Shown here: positions 22,883 through 31,388 of the stretch, piece by piece
Numbering within the stretch: position 1 is the stretch's first letter
How the letters are laid out: each line of letters opens with the position of its first letter
NCBI GenBank assembly: GCA_045864775.1
Contig: BTVR01000002.1
Span: 1,116,001 to 1,180,000, forward strand
Origin: Macondimonas sp045864775
GTDB lineage: Bacteria > Pseudomonadota > Gammaproteobacteria > UBA5335
Length of the DNA: 64,000 nucleotides
Direction: 5' to 3'
Notes under the pieces: generated by a model
Told to the model about the DNA's origin: nothing
The model's database searches: none
What the model saw: the letters and a program-made list of their open reading frames with translations, nothing else
Translations under genes and position numbers: made by a program

Positions 22883-24492
22883 GCGAGGCTGCCGGCGGCA
22901 TCACGCCCTGGGCGTACCACCAGCGCACCGGGCATCATCTGGACCGCTACGCCGCCGGACCGGAGACCTTGGACTGGGACGCCCAGCCCGACCCCTTCCG
23001 GCGCTACGACGGCTGTCCGGAAATCCTGCTGCCGCTCACCGAGACGTCCAATGCCGTGTCGTTCGGGGATCTGCACAGGCCCGGCGCGATCGCCCCGGCG
23101 CCCTTGGACCTTAACGAGCTGGGCCGGCTGCTGGAACTCTCGCTCGGCCTGTCGGCCTGGAAGCAGTACGGACTGGACCGCTGGGCGCTGCGCTGCAACC
23201 CTTCCAGCGGCAACCTGCACCCGACGGAGGGCTATCTCGTCTGTCGCGCGCTGCCCGACGTCGCGGACGGGGTCTATCACTACCGGCCGGATGCGCACCT
23301 GCTGGAACAGCGAGCAGCCGTCGCATCGACACTGGGCGGGCCGGTCGCGCTGCTCGGGCTCACCTCCATCCTTTGGCGCGAGGCGTGGAAATACGGCGAG
23401 CGCGCCTATCGCTACTGCCAACTCGACGTCGGCCACGCGGTGGCGGCGCTGGCTTATGCAGCGGCGCTGCTGGGCTGGCGGCTGCGCCCGCTCGCGCATT
23501 GGCCGGATGCGGCGGTCGCCGCGCTGCTGGGCGTGGATCGGCCCACGCTCGGCGCGGAAGCGGAGCATCCCGATCTGCTGCTGGCGGTGGACACCGGCCC
23601 GGCCGGCGATGCAGTCGACCCCGATGTGTGGTTGAAATGGATGAGCGAGGCCGAGTGGCGTGGCCGGCCGAATGTGCTGGACCGCCGCCCGCTCTATCAG
23701 TGGCCGGTGATCGAGGCGGTGAGCCGCGCCGCCGCCAAGCCCGCGACGCCGATCCTTGCCCCCGAGATGCGCGACACGCCGGCCGTACACCAGGCCGCGG
23801 GAGATGAGCGCCCGGCGATGGCGGTGATCCGCGAACGCCGCTCGGCGCAGGCCTACGATCCGGCGGGCACGATGCCGCTCGCTGCGCTCGAGGCGCTGCT
23901 GGACCGGCTTATCCCGCGCGCCGGCGTGCCGCCCTGGTCGGCCCTGCCCGAAACGGACGGGCTGCATCCATTGCTGTTCGTGCATCGCGTGGACGATTTG
24001 GCGCCGGGGCTCTACGCGCTGCCTCGCTCAGCCGAGACGCGGGCGCTGCTGCTCGGCGCGCTGGACGCGCGGTTTGCCTGGGACGCCTGCCCGGAGCTGA
24101 GTCTGGCAGGGGGCGCGACGCTCTACCGGCTGGCAAGCGGCGACATGCGGCGCACGGCCGGGCTGCTCTGTTGCCATCAAGCGATCGCGGCGCAGGGCGC
24201 GGTCACCTTCATGCTGCTGGGCGAATGGGACGGGGCGCTCGATGCCCAGCCCTGGCGCTATCGCTGGCGGCACTGGGAGGCCGGCGCGCTGGGGCAGGTG
24301 CTCTACCTCAACGCGGAAGCCTCTGGCCTGCGCGGCACGGGGATCGGGTGTTATTTCGACCCGGCGGTGCATGAAGTCTTGGGATTATCGGACCGGCGCC
24401 TGCAGAGCTTCTATCACTTCACCATCGGCCGGCCACTGCTCGATGCGCGCATCCAGTCCCTGCCGCCCTATGCGCATCTGAAACGGGATTGA
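22879..24492 (+). CDS. SagB-type (ThcOx/nitroreductase-like) flavin dehydrogenase, double domain
   Basis: SagB-type enzymes use FMN; the best known oxidise azoline rings in peptide natural products, while many others have no known substrate. The 537-residue product has two nitroreductase-like halves. The first contains LLELSLGLSAWKQYG and RCNPSSGNLHPTEGYLVCRAL (the SagB signature) followed by GVYHYRPDAHLL. The second runs from AVIRERRSAQAYDP to LNAEASGLRGTGIGCYF. No precursor peptide, YcaO cyclase or protease gene is near, so RiPP maturation is not supported here. It is coupled to the NifZ-domain gene upstream and convergent with ybdD. Confidence 0.82.
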   Translation: MSEAAGGITPWAYHQRTGHHLDRYAAGPETLDWDAQPDPFRRYDGCPEILLPLTETSNAVSFGDLHRPGAIAPAPLDLNELGRLLELSLGLSAWKQYGLDRWALRCNPSSGNLHPTEGYLVCRALPDVADGVYHYRPDAHLLEQRAAVASTLGGPVALLGLTSILWREAWKYGERAYRYCQLDVGHAVAALAYAAALLGWRLRPLAHWPDAAVAALLGVDRPTLGAEAEHPDLLLAVDTGPAGDAVDPDVWLKWMSEAEWRGRPNVLDRRPLYQWPVIEAVSRAAAKPATPILAPEMRDTPAVHQAAGDERPAMAVIRERRSAQAYDPAGTMPLAALEALLDRLIPRAGVPPWSALPETDGLHPLLFVHRVDDLAPGLYALPRSAETRALLLGALDARFAWDACPELSLAGGATLYRLASGDMRRTAGLLCCHQAIAAQGAVTFMLLGEWDGALDAQPWRYRWRHWEAGALGQVLYLNAEASGLRGTGIGCYFDPAVHEVLGLSDRRLQSFYHFTIGRPLLDARIQSLPPYAHLKRD

Positions 24493-24501
24493 CGTGGGGC
24501 T

Positions 24502-24705
24502 TCAACAGCAGCGGTTGACGCCGCTGGAGAAGCGCTCGTGGTGATGCCGGCGGATGAAGGCGCGCCGGGACAGCGGCGCTTGCCCGGGATGCGCGGCCTG
24601 GTGATGGGCGAGATAGCGCTCATAGGCATCGTCCCCGCTCCACTGGCGGAACAGCGCCCACGCCTGACGCAGCCGGTCGAGTCCGGGTTTGATCGCAACC
24701 GTCAC
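24502..24705 (-). CDS. ybdD: YbdD/YjiX-family small protein
   Basis: The 67-residue product has the family pattern WALFRQWSGDDAYERYLAHH, HPGQAPLSRRAFIRR and a C-terminal Cys-Cys. YbdD/YjiX proteins accompany CstA/BtsT pyruvate or peptide transporters and are required for their activity. Here the ATG overlaps the cstA stop by 4 bases, the canonical arrangement. Convergent with the SagB-type gene. Confidence 0.9.
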   Translation of the reverse strand: MTVAIKPGLDRLRQAWALFRQWSGDDAYERYLAHHQAAHPGQAPLSRRAFIRRHHHERFSSGVNRCC

Positions 24706-26777
24706 GCCCGCTCCCCTTGGGCCAGGTCGAGGGCCGGCACGGCGGCGCTCTCACGCAGCGGCGACACCGGCCGCCCCACAGCCACGCGCCAGACGGTGTA
24801 GGCCATGTCGAGCACGATGATCCACAACAGGGCCGCGAAGAACACCGTGAGCCAGCCGTCGATGTGCAGGTTGAAGATGAGTTGCGGCGCCACCGCTGCC
24901 TTCTCGGGCGGCAGGGCGCCGGAGGCCAGGCGCTCGGCCAGATCGCGCGCGCCGGCGAAAAAGCCGATGCGCGGATCGGCGCTCAGCACCTTGTAGCAGG
25001 CCGCCGTGGTGGTGACGATGATGAGCCACACCAGCGGCAGCCCCGTCACCCACACGTAGCGCAGCCGCCCCGATTTGGCGAGGATGCCGGTGGCAACCGA
25101 CAGCGCGATGGCGGCCAGCATCTGGTTGGAGATGCCGAACAGCGGCCAGAGAATGTTCACCCCGCCGTTGGGATCGAGCACGCCCATGCGCAGGAAATAG
25201 CCCCACGCGGCCACCACCAGAGCCGAGCTGAACAGCACCGACGGCGTCCACGAGGTGCGGCCCAGCGGCGCCCAGAGCGTGCCGAGCAGGTCCTGCAGCA
25301 GGAAGCGACCCACCCGCGTGCCGGCGTCCAGCGTGGTGAGGATGAACACCGCCTCGAACATGATCGCGAAGTGATACCACACGGCCAGTAGGCGCTCGCC
25401 GAAGGCGCTGCTGAAGATGCTGGCCATGCCGACGGCGAGCGAAGGCGCGCCGCCGGTACGGGAGAAGAGCGAGGTCTCGCCCATCTCCCGCGCCAGCTCG
25501 GCCATCTGCGCCGCGCTCACCGGGTAGCCCCAGCCGGTGATCGTGGCGGCGGCCTGGACCGGATCGGTGCCGATGAGGCCGGCCGGGCTGTTGATGGCGA
25601 AATAGACGCCCGGATCGAGCATGGTGGCCGCAACCAGCGCCATAATGGCGACGAAGGATTCCAGGATCATGCTGCCGTAGCCCACCAGCGGCACGGGCGC
25701 TTCGCTGTCGAGCAGCTTGGGCGTCGTGCCCGAGGCGACCAGCGCGTGGAACCCCGACACGGCGCCGCAGGCGATGGTGATGAACACGAAGGGAAACACC
25801 GGCCCTGCGAAGATGGGACCGGTGCCGTCGATGAAAGGCGTGATCGCCGGCATCTTGAGCGGCGGGTTGAGCACGACCAGCGCAATGGCGAGCAGAAACA
25901 CGGTGCCGAGCTTGAGGAAGGTGGACAGGTAATCGCGCGGCGCAAGCAGCAGCCACACCGGCAGGATGGCGGCCGCAAAACCGTAGACCATGATCATCCA
26001 GGCCAAGGACGCGCCATCCCAGTCGAACCAGGTCCGCACGCCGGGCAGGGTGTCGACCCAGCCGCCGCCGACTGTCGCCAGCAGCAGCAGCGCCAGCCCG
26101 ATCAGGCTGCCTTCCAGCACCCGGCCGGGGCGGAGCTGGTGCATGTACAGGCCGATCAGCATGGCGATGGGGATGGTGGCCGCCACGGTCGCGGTCGCCC
26201 AGGGGCTGTGCTTCATGGCGTTGACCACGGTCAGGCCCAGCGCCGAGATCAGCACGATGAGGATCATGAAGGTGCCGATCAGGGCGGCGCTGCCGGCGAT
26301 CGGGCCCAGCTCGTCGCGCGCCATCTGGCCCAGGCTGCGCCCGTCGCGCCGCAACGAGCAGAACAGGATCACCATGTCCTGCACACAGCCGCCGAGGACG
26401 GCGCCGATCAGGATCCATAAAGTGCCGGGCAAGTAGCCGAACTGCGCCGCGAGGGTCGGGCCGACCAGCGGACCGGGGCCGGCGATGGCTGCGAAGTGGT
26501 GCCCGAACACCACCCAGCGATGCGTCGGCACGAAGTCCCGGCCGTTGGCCAGCCGCACCGCCGGCGTGGCCCGACCGGCATCGAGGATCAGGACCCGCGC
26601 CGCGATCCAGGCGGCGTAGAAGCGATAGGCCAAGGCGTAGACGCAGACCGCCGCGACGATCAGCCACAACGCATCGATGGACTCGCCGCGATGCAGCGCC
26701 ACCCCGCCCAGCGTGAACGCGCCGAGCACGGCGACTGCAACCCAGAGCAGTGAAGAAAGGCGCAATGAATTCAGCAT
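24702..26777 (-). CDS. cstA: CstA-family carbon-starvation transporter (pyruvate/peptide uptake)
   Basis: CstA proteins import pyruvate or small peptides, often under carbon limitation. ATG 26777 (MLNSLRLSSLLWVAVAVLGA) gives 691 residues with about 16-18 membrane helices; an upstream in-frame start adds 22 non-hydrophobic residues and is less likely. Family motifs include VVFGHHFAAIAGPGPLVGPT, GAVLGGCVQDMVILF, ACGAVSGFHALVASGTTPK and GGVNILWPLFGISNQMLAA. Coupled by a 4-base overlap to ybdD. In other bacteria cstA is repressed by CsrA; the candidate CsrA-titrating RNA lies about 1 kb away, but no link is shown. Confidence 0.95.
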   Translation of the reverse strand: MLNSLRLSSLLWVAVAVLGAFTLGGVALHRGESIDALWLIVAAVCVYALAYRFYAAWIAARVLILDAGRATPAVRLANGRDFVPTHRWVVFGHHFAAIAGPGPLVGPTLAAQFGYLPGTLWILIGAVLGGCVQDMVILFCSLRRDGRSLGQMARDELGPIAGSAALIGTFMILIVLISALGLTVVNAMKHSPWATATVAATIPIAMLIGLYMHQLRPGRVLEGSLIGLALLLLATVGGGWVDTLPGVRTWFDWDGASLAWMIMVYGFAAAILPVWLLLAPRDYLSTFLKLGTVFLLAIALVVLNPPLKMPAITPFIDGTGPIFAGPVFPFVFITIACGAVSGFHALVASGTTPKLLDSEAPVPLVGYGSMILESFVAIMALVAATMLDPGVYFAINSPAGLIGTDPVQAAATITGWGYPVSAAQMAELAREMGETSLFSRTGGAPSLAVGMASIFSSAFGERLLAVWYHFAIMFEAVFILTTLDAGTRVGRFLLQDLLGTLWAPLGRTSWTPSVLFSSALVVAAWGYFLRMGVLDPNGGVNILWPLFGISNQMLAAIALSVATGILAKSGRLRYVWVTGLPLVWLIIVTTTAACYKVLSADPRIGFFAGARDLAERLASGALPPEKAAVAPQLIFNLHIDGWLTVFFAALLWIIVLDMAYTVWRVAVGRPVSPLRESAAVPALDLAQGERA

Positions 26778-26945
26778 CCCAGCCTCGGCGATTCGAACCC
26801 GACACCGGCATGCCGCGTGCCGCATGCCCTTGATGGGGGGCAAGAATACCGCAACCGAGGGGACGGAACCGAGCAGTCGATGGCGTCAACGCCGGCGCTG
26901 CCACCGAAGGCAGACGGGCGCGACATCAGGGGAGGCGCTTGCCGC

Positions 26946-27581
26946 TCAGGCGCAGGTCACGCCCGTACCGCGCAGACCGCAGTAGCCGTTGGGGTGATGC
27001 GCGAGGTATTGCTGATGCTCGGCTTCGGCGAAGTAGAAAGGACCATCGGCCGCGATTTCGGTGGTCATGGCCGGAAAGCCGGCGGCGGCAAGTCGTTTCT
27101 GGTAGGCATCGCGGCTCGCCTGCGCCTGATGGCGCTGGGTCTCGTCCATCGGTTGAATGAGCGAGCGGTACTGCGTGCCGACGTCGTTGCCCTGGCGCAT
27201 GCCCTGCGTGGGATCGTGCGCCTCCCAGAAGATCCGCAGCAGGTCTTCATAACTGATTCTGGCCGGGTCGAACACGACCTGCACCACTTCGGCGTGGCCC
27301 GTCCGTCCGCTGCACACCTCGTCATAGGTCGGGTTGGGCGTCAAGCCGCCGGCGTAACCCGCGGCCGTCACATACACACCCGGTTGCGTCCAGTACAGGC
27401 GTTCGGCGCCCCAGAAACAACCCATGCCGAAGCGCGCGACGGCCATGCCCGGCGGATAGGGCGGCGCAAGCGGCGTGTCGAGCACGGCATGGCGCGGCGG
27501 AATGGCCAGCGCTTGCTCGCGGCCGGGCAGCGCCTCCATGGCATTGGGCAGACGCGACTTGTAGGGACGGAAGAGCGACAT
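26946..27581 (-). CDS. msrA: Peptide methionine-S-sulfoxide reductase MsrA
   Basis: MsrA repairs oxidised methionine (S-epimer) with thioredoxin. The 211-residue protein contains the catalytic FGMGCFWGAERLYW and the downstream YAGGLTPNPTYDEVCSGRTG and GNDVGTQYRSLI motifs. C-terminal cysteines for resolving the disulfide are present (GYCGLRGTGVTCA). The about 50-residue N-terminal extension (MSLFRPYKSRLPNAMEALPG) is shared with many proteobacterial long-form MsrA proteins and is not a signal peptide, so the enzyme is cytoplasmic. Confidence 0.95.
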   Translation of the reverse strand: MSLFRPYKSRLPNAMEALPGREQALAIPPRHAVLDTPLAPPYPPGMAVARFGMGCFWGAERLYWTQPGVYVTAAGYAGGLTPNPTYDEVCSGRTGHAEVVQVVFDPARISYEDLLRIFWEAHDPTQGMRQGNDVGTQYRSLIQPMDETQRHQAQASRDAYQKRLAAAGFPAMTTEIAADGPFYFAEAEHQQYLAHHPNGYCGLRGTGVTCA

Positions 27582-27678
27582 GGCGGTCTCCTGCGCGGAG
27601 CGGTCAGAAGGTAGAGATTAGACCCTTATGGCGCGATCGAGTGCCCACCGAGATGGCTGCGAGAGCGCTCTGGCGGCA

Positions 27679-27714
27679 ATAAAAAACCCGGATCGGCATG
27701 GGCCAACCCGGGTT
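27679..27714 (-). terminator. Rho-independent terminator of the CsrB/RsmZ-like RNA
   Basis: On the minus strand AACCCGG (27708-27714) pairs with CCGGGTT (27685-27691) across a 16-base loop that could extend the stem, followed by TTTTTTATT (27679-27686). The poly-T orientation fits only minus-strand transcription. Confidence 0.85.
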
Positions 27715-28006
27715 GCGTGAGCCAGACATGGCTGAAAGCAAAGTTCTCGTGTGCACTGAACAACCGACTGATGACCGCCCGCCGGGCATCCTGCCATCCG
27801 ATCCCCTCGTCCCTGACCGGAGGGGGTCATCAATCCGCGTCGGCCTCCTGGCCTACGGCAATCTCCCTGACTGCCGATCCGGTGTACGTCCCTGACTCTT
27901 CCCTGATGGGCGGCTTCCTGCCACCATTCATCCCTGATCGGGCCGATCCCTTGGCCCCGTGGTGTCCTTACCACTTGTCTCCGGATGGGTCCATCTTCCG
28001 CCACCT
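27679..28006 (-). ncRNA. CsrB/RsmZ-like CsrA-titrating regulatory RNA (candidate)
   Basis: This stretch between msrA and dtd has no credible protein but shows the hallmarks of the CsrB/RsmY/RsmZ class on the minus strand. I count 17 GGA motifs in about 230 nt, many as TCAGGGA, CAGGA or AGGGAT, far above chance. Several lie in loops of clear hairpins: GGGCC/GGCCC around AAGGGATC, GGTGGC/GCCGCC around AGGAA, GGCC/GGCC around AGGA, and CGGCA/TGCCG around a CAGGGAG loop. The RNA ends in a strong rho-independent terminator (27679-27714). A GacA-like box lies upstream at 28043-28060. Such RNAs bind many CsrA/RsmA dimers and relieve translational repression. The 5' end (about 28006, after TTTACG at 28013-28018) is a guess. 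Confidence 0.82.
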
Positions 28007-28042
28007 CTGTGACGTAAACAGTCAGACAATGCCAAAAAGCGG

Positions 28043-28060
28043 TGTAAGCATTTTCTTAAT
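28043..28060. promoter_or_regulatory. GacA/UvrY-like upstream activating sequence
   Basis: The plus strand reads TGTAAG-CATTTT-CTTAAT. The known GacA box at rsmY/rsmZ/csrB promoters is TGTAAG-N6-CTTACA, so one half is perfect and the other matches four of six. It lies about 35-55 bp upstream of the inferred start of the CsrB/RsmZ-like RNA, in a locally AT-rich patch. The spacing fits an activator-dependent promoter with a poor -35 box. Confidence 0.65.
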
Positions 28061-28108
28061 ACCGAGTATTGATGAGGTGAGGGCTTCGTTGCGTCAGCGT
28101 AAGCAACC

Positions 28109-28555
28109 GTGATCGGCTTGCTGCAGCGGGCGCGGCGGGCCTGGGTGGAGGTCGACGGCGCGCCCGTTGCCCGCATCGGCGCCGGCCTGGTCGCGCTGAT
28201 CGGCATAGAGCGCTTCGACACTCCGGCAACCGCCGACCGTCTGCTGGAGCGGATGCTGGACTACCGGATGTTTCCGGACGCCGCGCGCCGCATGAATCTC
28301 AGCCTGCGCGATGTCGCAGGCGAGTTGCTGCTGGTGCCGCAGTTCACCTTGGCCGCCGATACCCGCAAGGGCAACCGGCCTGGCTTTTCGCCCGCCATGC
28401 CGCCCGACGAGGCGCAACTGCTCTATGCCGAGCTGATTGCGCGCGCCGAGCAACGCCATCCCCGCGTGCAAAGCGGCGTCTTCGGCGCCGACATGCAGGT
28501 GAGCCTCACCAACGACGGCCCCGTCACGTTCTGGCTGCGGGTCGAGCACCCCTAA
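28109..28555 (+). CDS. dtd: D-aminoacyl-tRNA deacylase
   Basis: Dtd hydrolyses D-aminoacyl-tRNAs and Gly-tRNA(Ala) mischarges. GTG 28109 gives 148 residues beginning MIGLLQRARRAWVEVDG, the normal family start. The key motifs are PQFTLAADTRKGNRPGFSPAMP, with the Ser-Gln catalytic-region signature in slightly altered form, and the cross-subunit Gly-cisPro motif in NDGPVTFWL. It runs opposite to the CsrB/RsmZ-like RNA, whose promoter region overlaps its own upstream region. Confidence 0.93.
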   Translation: MIGLLQRARRAWVEVDGAPVARIGAGLVALIGIERFDTPATADRLLERMLDYRMFPDAARRMNLSLRDVAGELLLVPQFTLAADTRKGNRPGFSPAMPPDEAQLLYAELIARAEQRHPRVQSGVFGADMQVSLTNDGPVTFWLRVEHP

Positions 28556-28780
28556 GCCGTCCAACTGACCCGCACCGGTGGAACCGCAGGACGTGCTGGA
28601 GCACTTGCCCCCGTCTTGCCGTTTTACGGATGCGTGATTCCGCTCCAGGAGGAGACTCGCCGGCCGTGCGGGCGTCCTCGAGCGCTATCCCGTCTCCTAG
28701 ACGAGACATCGCCCCCTTACAGACACCGCTCGGCGACGAGGTAGCGGTACGCGCGCCAAAGACAGCTCGACTGGCTACCG

Positions 28781-29275
28781 TTACTCGAAGACGTCGGTGA
28801 GGATATCAGCCACGATCGCCCCGGCAACGGCGATCAGGACGAGATCGGTGCCGCAGACAATCCATTCATGTCCGGGGTAACGGGGCAAGGCGGCGAGGAT
28901 CGAGGCGGGCACGACCTGGCGGGCGATGCCAGGAGGCAAGGGTTTGCCGCGAACGAGATTGCGGCGAATGCCGGGCGGCAATGGCGCATGACCGGCCACA
29001 TGATGGGTGACGACGAGCTGGCGCACCTGGGCGCGATCGATGTCGACGTACCGCGCACGGTCGTGTCCGTCAGACTCCCCCGCACCTGCCTTTTTGCCAT
29101 GACCCGGCGCACCGTCGGGCCCGCCGTGATGCTTGTCCGCTGGCCCGGATGGATGCGCCGACGGGCCCTTGCCCTCGGGCGGAGCAGCCCCGAGCGGCCC
29201 TCCCATCGCGAGAAAGGTCACAAGGATGGCAAGTCGCCACGGGAAGCGCTGCGGGCGAAAAGACTGCGGACACAT
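28781..29275 (-). CDS. CigR/RcnB-like exported protein
   Basis: ATG 29275 gives 164 residues with a cleavable signal (LAILVTFLAMGGPLGAAPP), a His/Gly-rich linker (DKHHGGPDGAPGHGKK) and a conserved C-terminal domain. That domain carries the repeated APLPPGIRRN / KPLPPGIAR pattern and ends in a hydrophobic GTDLVLIAVAGAIVADILTDVF. This matches the CigR family, named for an anti-virulence protein encoded in Salmonella pathogenicity island 3. The function outside Salmonella is unknown; a periplasmic or inner-membrane location is expected. A longer in-frame start at 29392 lacks a signal character and is rejected. It lies behind the BPSS1780-type gene on the same strand. Confidence 0.75.
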   Translation of the reverse strand: MCPQSFRPQRFPWRLAILVTFLAMGGPLGAAPPEGKGPSAHPSGPADKHHGGPDGAPGHGKKAGAGESDGHDRARYVDIDRAQVRQLVVTHHVAGHAPLPPGIRRNLVRGKPLPPGIARQVVPASILAALPRYPGHEWIVCGTDLVLIAVAGAIVADILTDVFE

Positions 29276-29339
29276 GACGCGTTCTCCAGACAACCGATCA
29301 GGGATCGCCGCCCCTCGGTACGGCCGGGGGCAGGGGGAC

Positions 29340-30083
29340 TCAAGCAATCGATACCGGCATCGGCTCGGTGGTCGTGGCGACCGGAAAGACATCGGTATAG
29401 GCGGTCCACACCGCGCCGGTCAGCACCGGGCCCAGGATAAGAAAACCCAGCCCCATCGGCATCATGGCGATGAACCCCAGGATGGTCGCGACCAATCCGA
29501 ACAGGAGCAGGGGCGCCCAGTTGACCAGACAGGCCTTGAGACTGGTCTGCATCGCCTGCAAGGGGGGCTCGCGTTCGGCCATCACGAGGGGCACGGCGAA
29601 AAAGAGCGCGGCGGTGAGCAAGGTGTGCAGCGTGAGCATCAGCGGAATGCTGATCAACGCGCCCGCGCCGAAGCCGACCCAAGCCCCCTCGCCGCCATGC
29701 ATCATGCCCATGCCCAACGCTGTCGAGCCGATGAACATCAGTCCCAGCCCCATGATCAGGGCATTGACCGCAAGGGAAACGGCGCCGAGGACGAGCAGGT
29801 TGTTCAAGACGCCGGGGCGTGCGGTGGGCTCGAGGAGCACGGCCATCGTGAAGTCTCCCCCGCCGGCGCTGCGCCGCGCGGCTTCCAGCGCACCGGCGCC
29901 GAGCACCGGGCTGATGAGCGCCACGAGCAGCGACCCGACCCACGGCAGCAGGTTCAGGATCACCACGATCGCCAGCAACACCAGCATCAGCAGAATCCAG
30001 AGGCCCGGCAGGCGGATGAAACCCGCCCACCCGTCCTGAATCCAGCCGATCCCCCGATTGACGTCCACATGTGCGATGGTCAT
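29340..30083 (-). CDS. BPSS1780-family integral membrane protein
   Basis: The 247-residue product has about six membrane segments in a glycine-rich inner-membrane protein. It begins MTIAHVDVNRGIGWIQDGWA, a start shared by the BPSS1780 family, and has ALISPVLGAGALEAARRSAGG and VFFAVPLVM-like stretches typical of it. The function is unknown; no transporter motif is present. The CigR-like gene starts 64 bases downstream on the same strand, so the two may be cotranscribed. Confidence 0.75.
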   Translation of the reverse strand: MTIAHVDVNRGIGWIQDGWAGFIRLPGLWILLMLVLLAIVVILNLLPWVGSLLVALISPVLGAGALEAARRSAGGGDFTMAVLLEPTARPGVLNNLLVLGAVSLAVNALIMGLGLMFIGSTALGMGMMHGGEGAWVGFGAGALISIPLMLTLHTLLTAALFFAVPLVMAEREPPLQAMQTSLKACLVNWAPLLLFGLVATILGFIAMMPMGLGFLILGPVLTGAVWTAYTDVFPVATTTEPMPVSIA

Positions 30084-30170
30084 CGCGGCATCCCTCTGGC
30101 AGCCTCGCCTGAGGTCATTATCACCGCAATGCTGGCCCGCGCCAGCCCTTTTCGGATGTCCATCCCATGA

Positions 30171-30211
30171 AGGGCCAAGCCGCGGCCATCCGCCACGACC
30201 CGGCTTGCCCT
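30171..30211 (-). terminator. Hairpin at the end of emrA, probable terminator
   Basis: AGGGC(C)AAGCCG (30171-30182) pairs with CGGCTTGCCCT (30201-30211) with one bulged base. It begins at the emrA stop codon. There is no long T-run, so termination may be partial. Confidence 0.45.
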
Positions 30212-31302
30212 CAAGGCGTCAGTTGCGCGGTCGTCTCGGCTGCGGCCTGTGCTTCGAGGCTCCGGCCGCCCGGACCGACCTGACCATGGTAATCGTGGGC
30301 AAAGCCGGATGGCTGCTCGCCTTCCCCGGTATCGATCGTCACCTCGGCGCTGGTTTCCACGCGCAACGGCGCACTGTCGCGCGGATCGGTGATCAGGATG
30401 CGCACCGGCACGCGCTGGGTGACCTTGACCCAGTTACCGGTGGCGTTCTGGGGCGGCAGCATAGAAAACGCCGTGCCGCTGCCCGGACCGATGTTCTGCA
30501 CCAGGCCGTGGAAGACCTCGCCCGGATACATGTCGACCTTGATCTCGGCATGCTGGCCCGGACGGATGCGCGCCAGTTCCGTTTCCTTGAAGTTGGCGTA
30601 GACCCAGTATTCGTCACTGCAGACGATGCTGAACAGCGGGCGCCCTGGCTGCACCAGTTCGCCGGGGCGCAGGCTCAGGTTGGCGATCCGTCCGTTGCAG
30701 GGCGCCTCGAGATGGGTGTGGCTGAGATCCAGCTGGGCCTTCTCGAGGAACAGCCGCGCTTCCTTCAGGCGCTCGTTGTTGTCGCCGGTCGAACCGCGCA
30801 TGACCACCGCCTGACGCAGATTCGCCTCGGCCGCGGCCAGCCCGGCCTGCGCGCTGGAGAGGCCTTCCTGCGCCGTATCGGCGGCCGACTTGGGCATCGA
30901 ATTCTGCGCGCTCAGGTTGAACACCCGGCGGGCCTGCAATTCGGCATTGCGCAGCTGGGCCTTACGGACGGCGATCTGGGCCTCGGCGGCCGCGATCTGC
31001 GCGTTGGCCGCGTCGATCGACTGGGTCGCCTGGATGACCTTGTTCTCGGCCTGAGCGAGCTGGATCCGGAACGGGCGCTCGTCGATGCGAATCAGCGTCT
31101 GACCGGCCTTCACCAGCGCATGGTCCTCCACGGCGACTTCAATGGCTTCGCCCGGCACCTGGGCGGCCACGCTGACGACGTTGGCCCGCACATAGGCGTC
31201 GTTCGTGGTGGGGAAATGTTCACGGTGCTGGCCATAGGCGTGGATGCCGAACGCCGCTCCCGCCAGGGCGAGGACGCCCACGATTGCCCAGAGAATGCGC
31301 AT
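30211..31302 (-). CDS. emrA: HlyD/EmrA-family membrane fusion protein of a multidrug efflux pump
   Basis: EmrA proteins bridge an inner-membrane MFS pump to an outer-membrane channel. The 363-residue protein has one N-terminal membrane helix (LWAIVGVLALAGAAFGIHAY), then the lipoyl half-motif TTNDAYVRANVVSVAAQVPG, a long alpha-hairpin (about 85-195, rich in Ala-Gln-Glu) and the second lipoyl half THLEAPCNGRIANLSLRPGE, followed by a beta barrel. It lies 86 bases behind emrB on the minus strand, so the order is emrB-emrA, the reverse of E. coli. No outer-membrane factor or regulator is adjacent. Confidence 0.93.
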   Translation of the reverse strand: MRILWAIVGVLALAGAAFGIHAYGQHREHFPTTNDAYVRANVVSVAAQVPGEAIEVAVEDHALVKAGQTLIRIDERPFRIQLAQAENKVIQATQSIDAANAQIAAAEAQIAVRKAQLRNAELQARRVFNLSAQNSMPKSAADTAQEGLSSAQAGLAAAEANLRQAVVMRGSTGDNNERLKEARLFLEKAQLDLSHTHLEAPCNGRIANLSLRPGELVQPGRPLFSIVCSDEYWVYANFKETELARIRPGQHAEIKVDMYPGEVFHGLVQNIGPGSGTAFSMLPPQNATGNWVKVTQRVPVRILITDPRDSAPLRVETSAEVTIDTGEGEQPSGFAHDYHGQVGPGGRSLEAQAAAETTAQLTP

Positions 31303-31388
31303 GATCTCGTCGACCTCTTTTTTGATATGGGCGCCCCATTCCCCGGGGACCGCCGAAAAGCCTGTATTGCCCGATCAGGTGAAAACGC

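Noticed and set aside
24751..26904. Long minus-strand frame inside cstA
   Set aside because: Same strand but different frame; the cstA frame has clear membrane helices and motifs.
27618..28004. 128-codon minus-strand frame between msrA and dtd
   Set aside because: It coincides with the GGA-rich hairpins and terminator of the candidate CsrB/RsmZ-like RNA and has no protein character.
28556..28780. Second GGA-rich RNA on the minus strand
   Set aside because: A few GGA motifs and one CGTCT-AGG-AGACG hairpin occur, but no terminator or upstream box is seen and the density is low.
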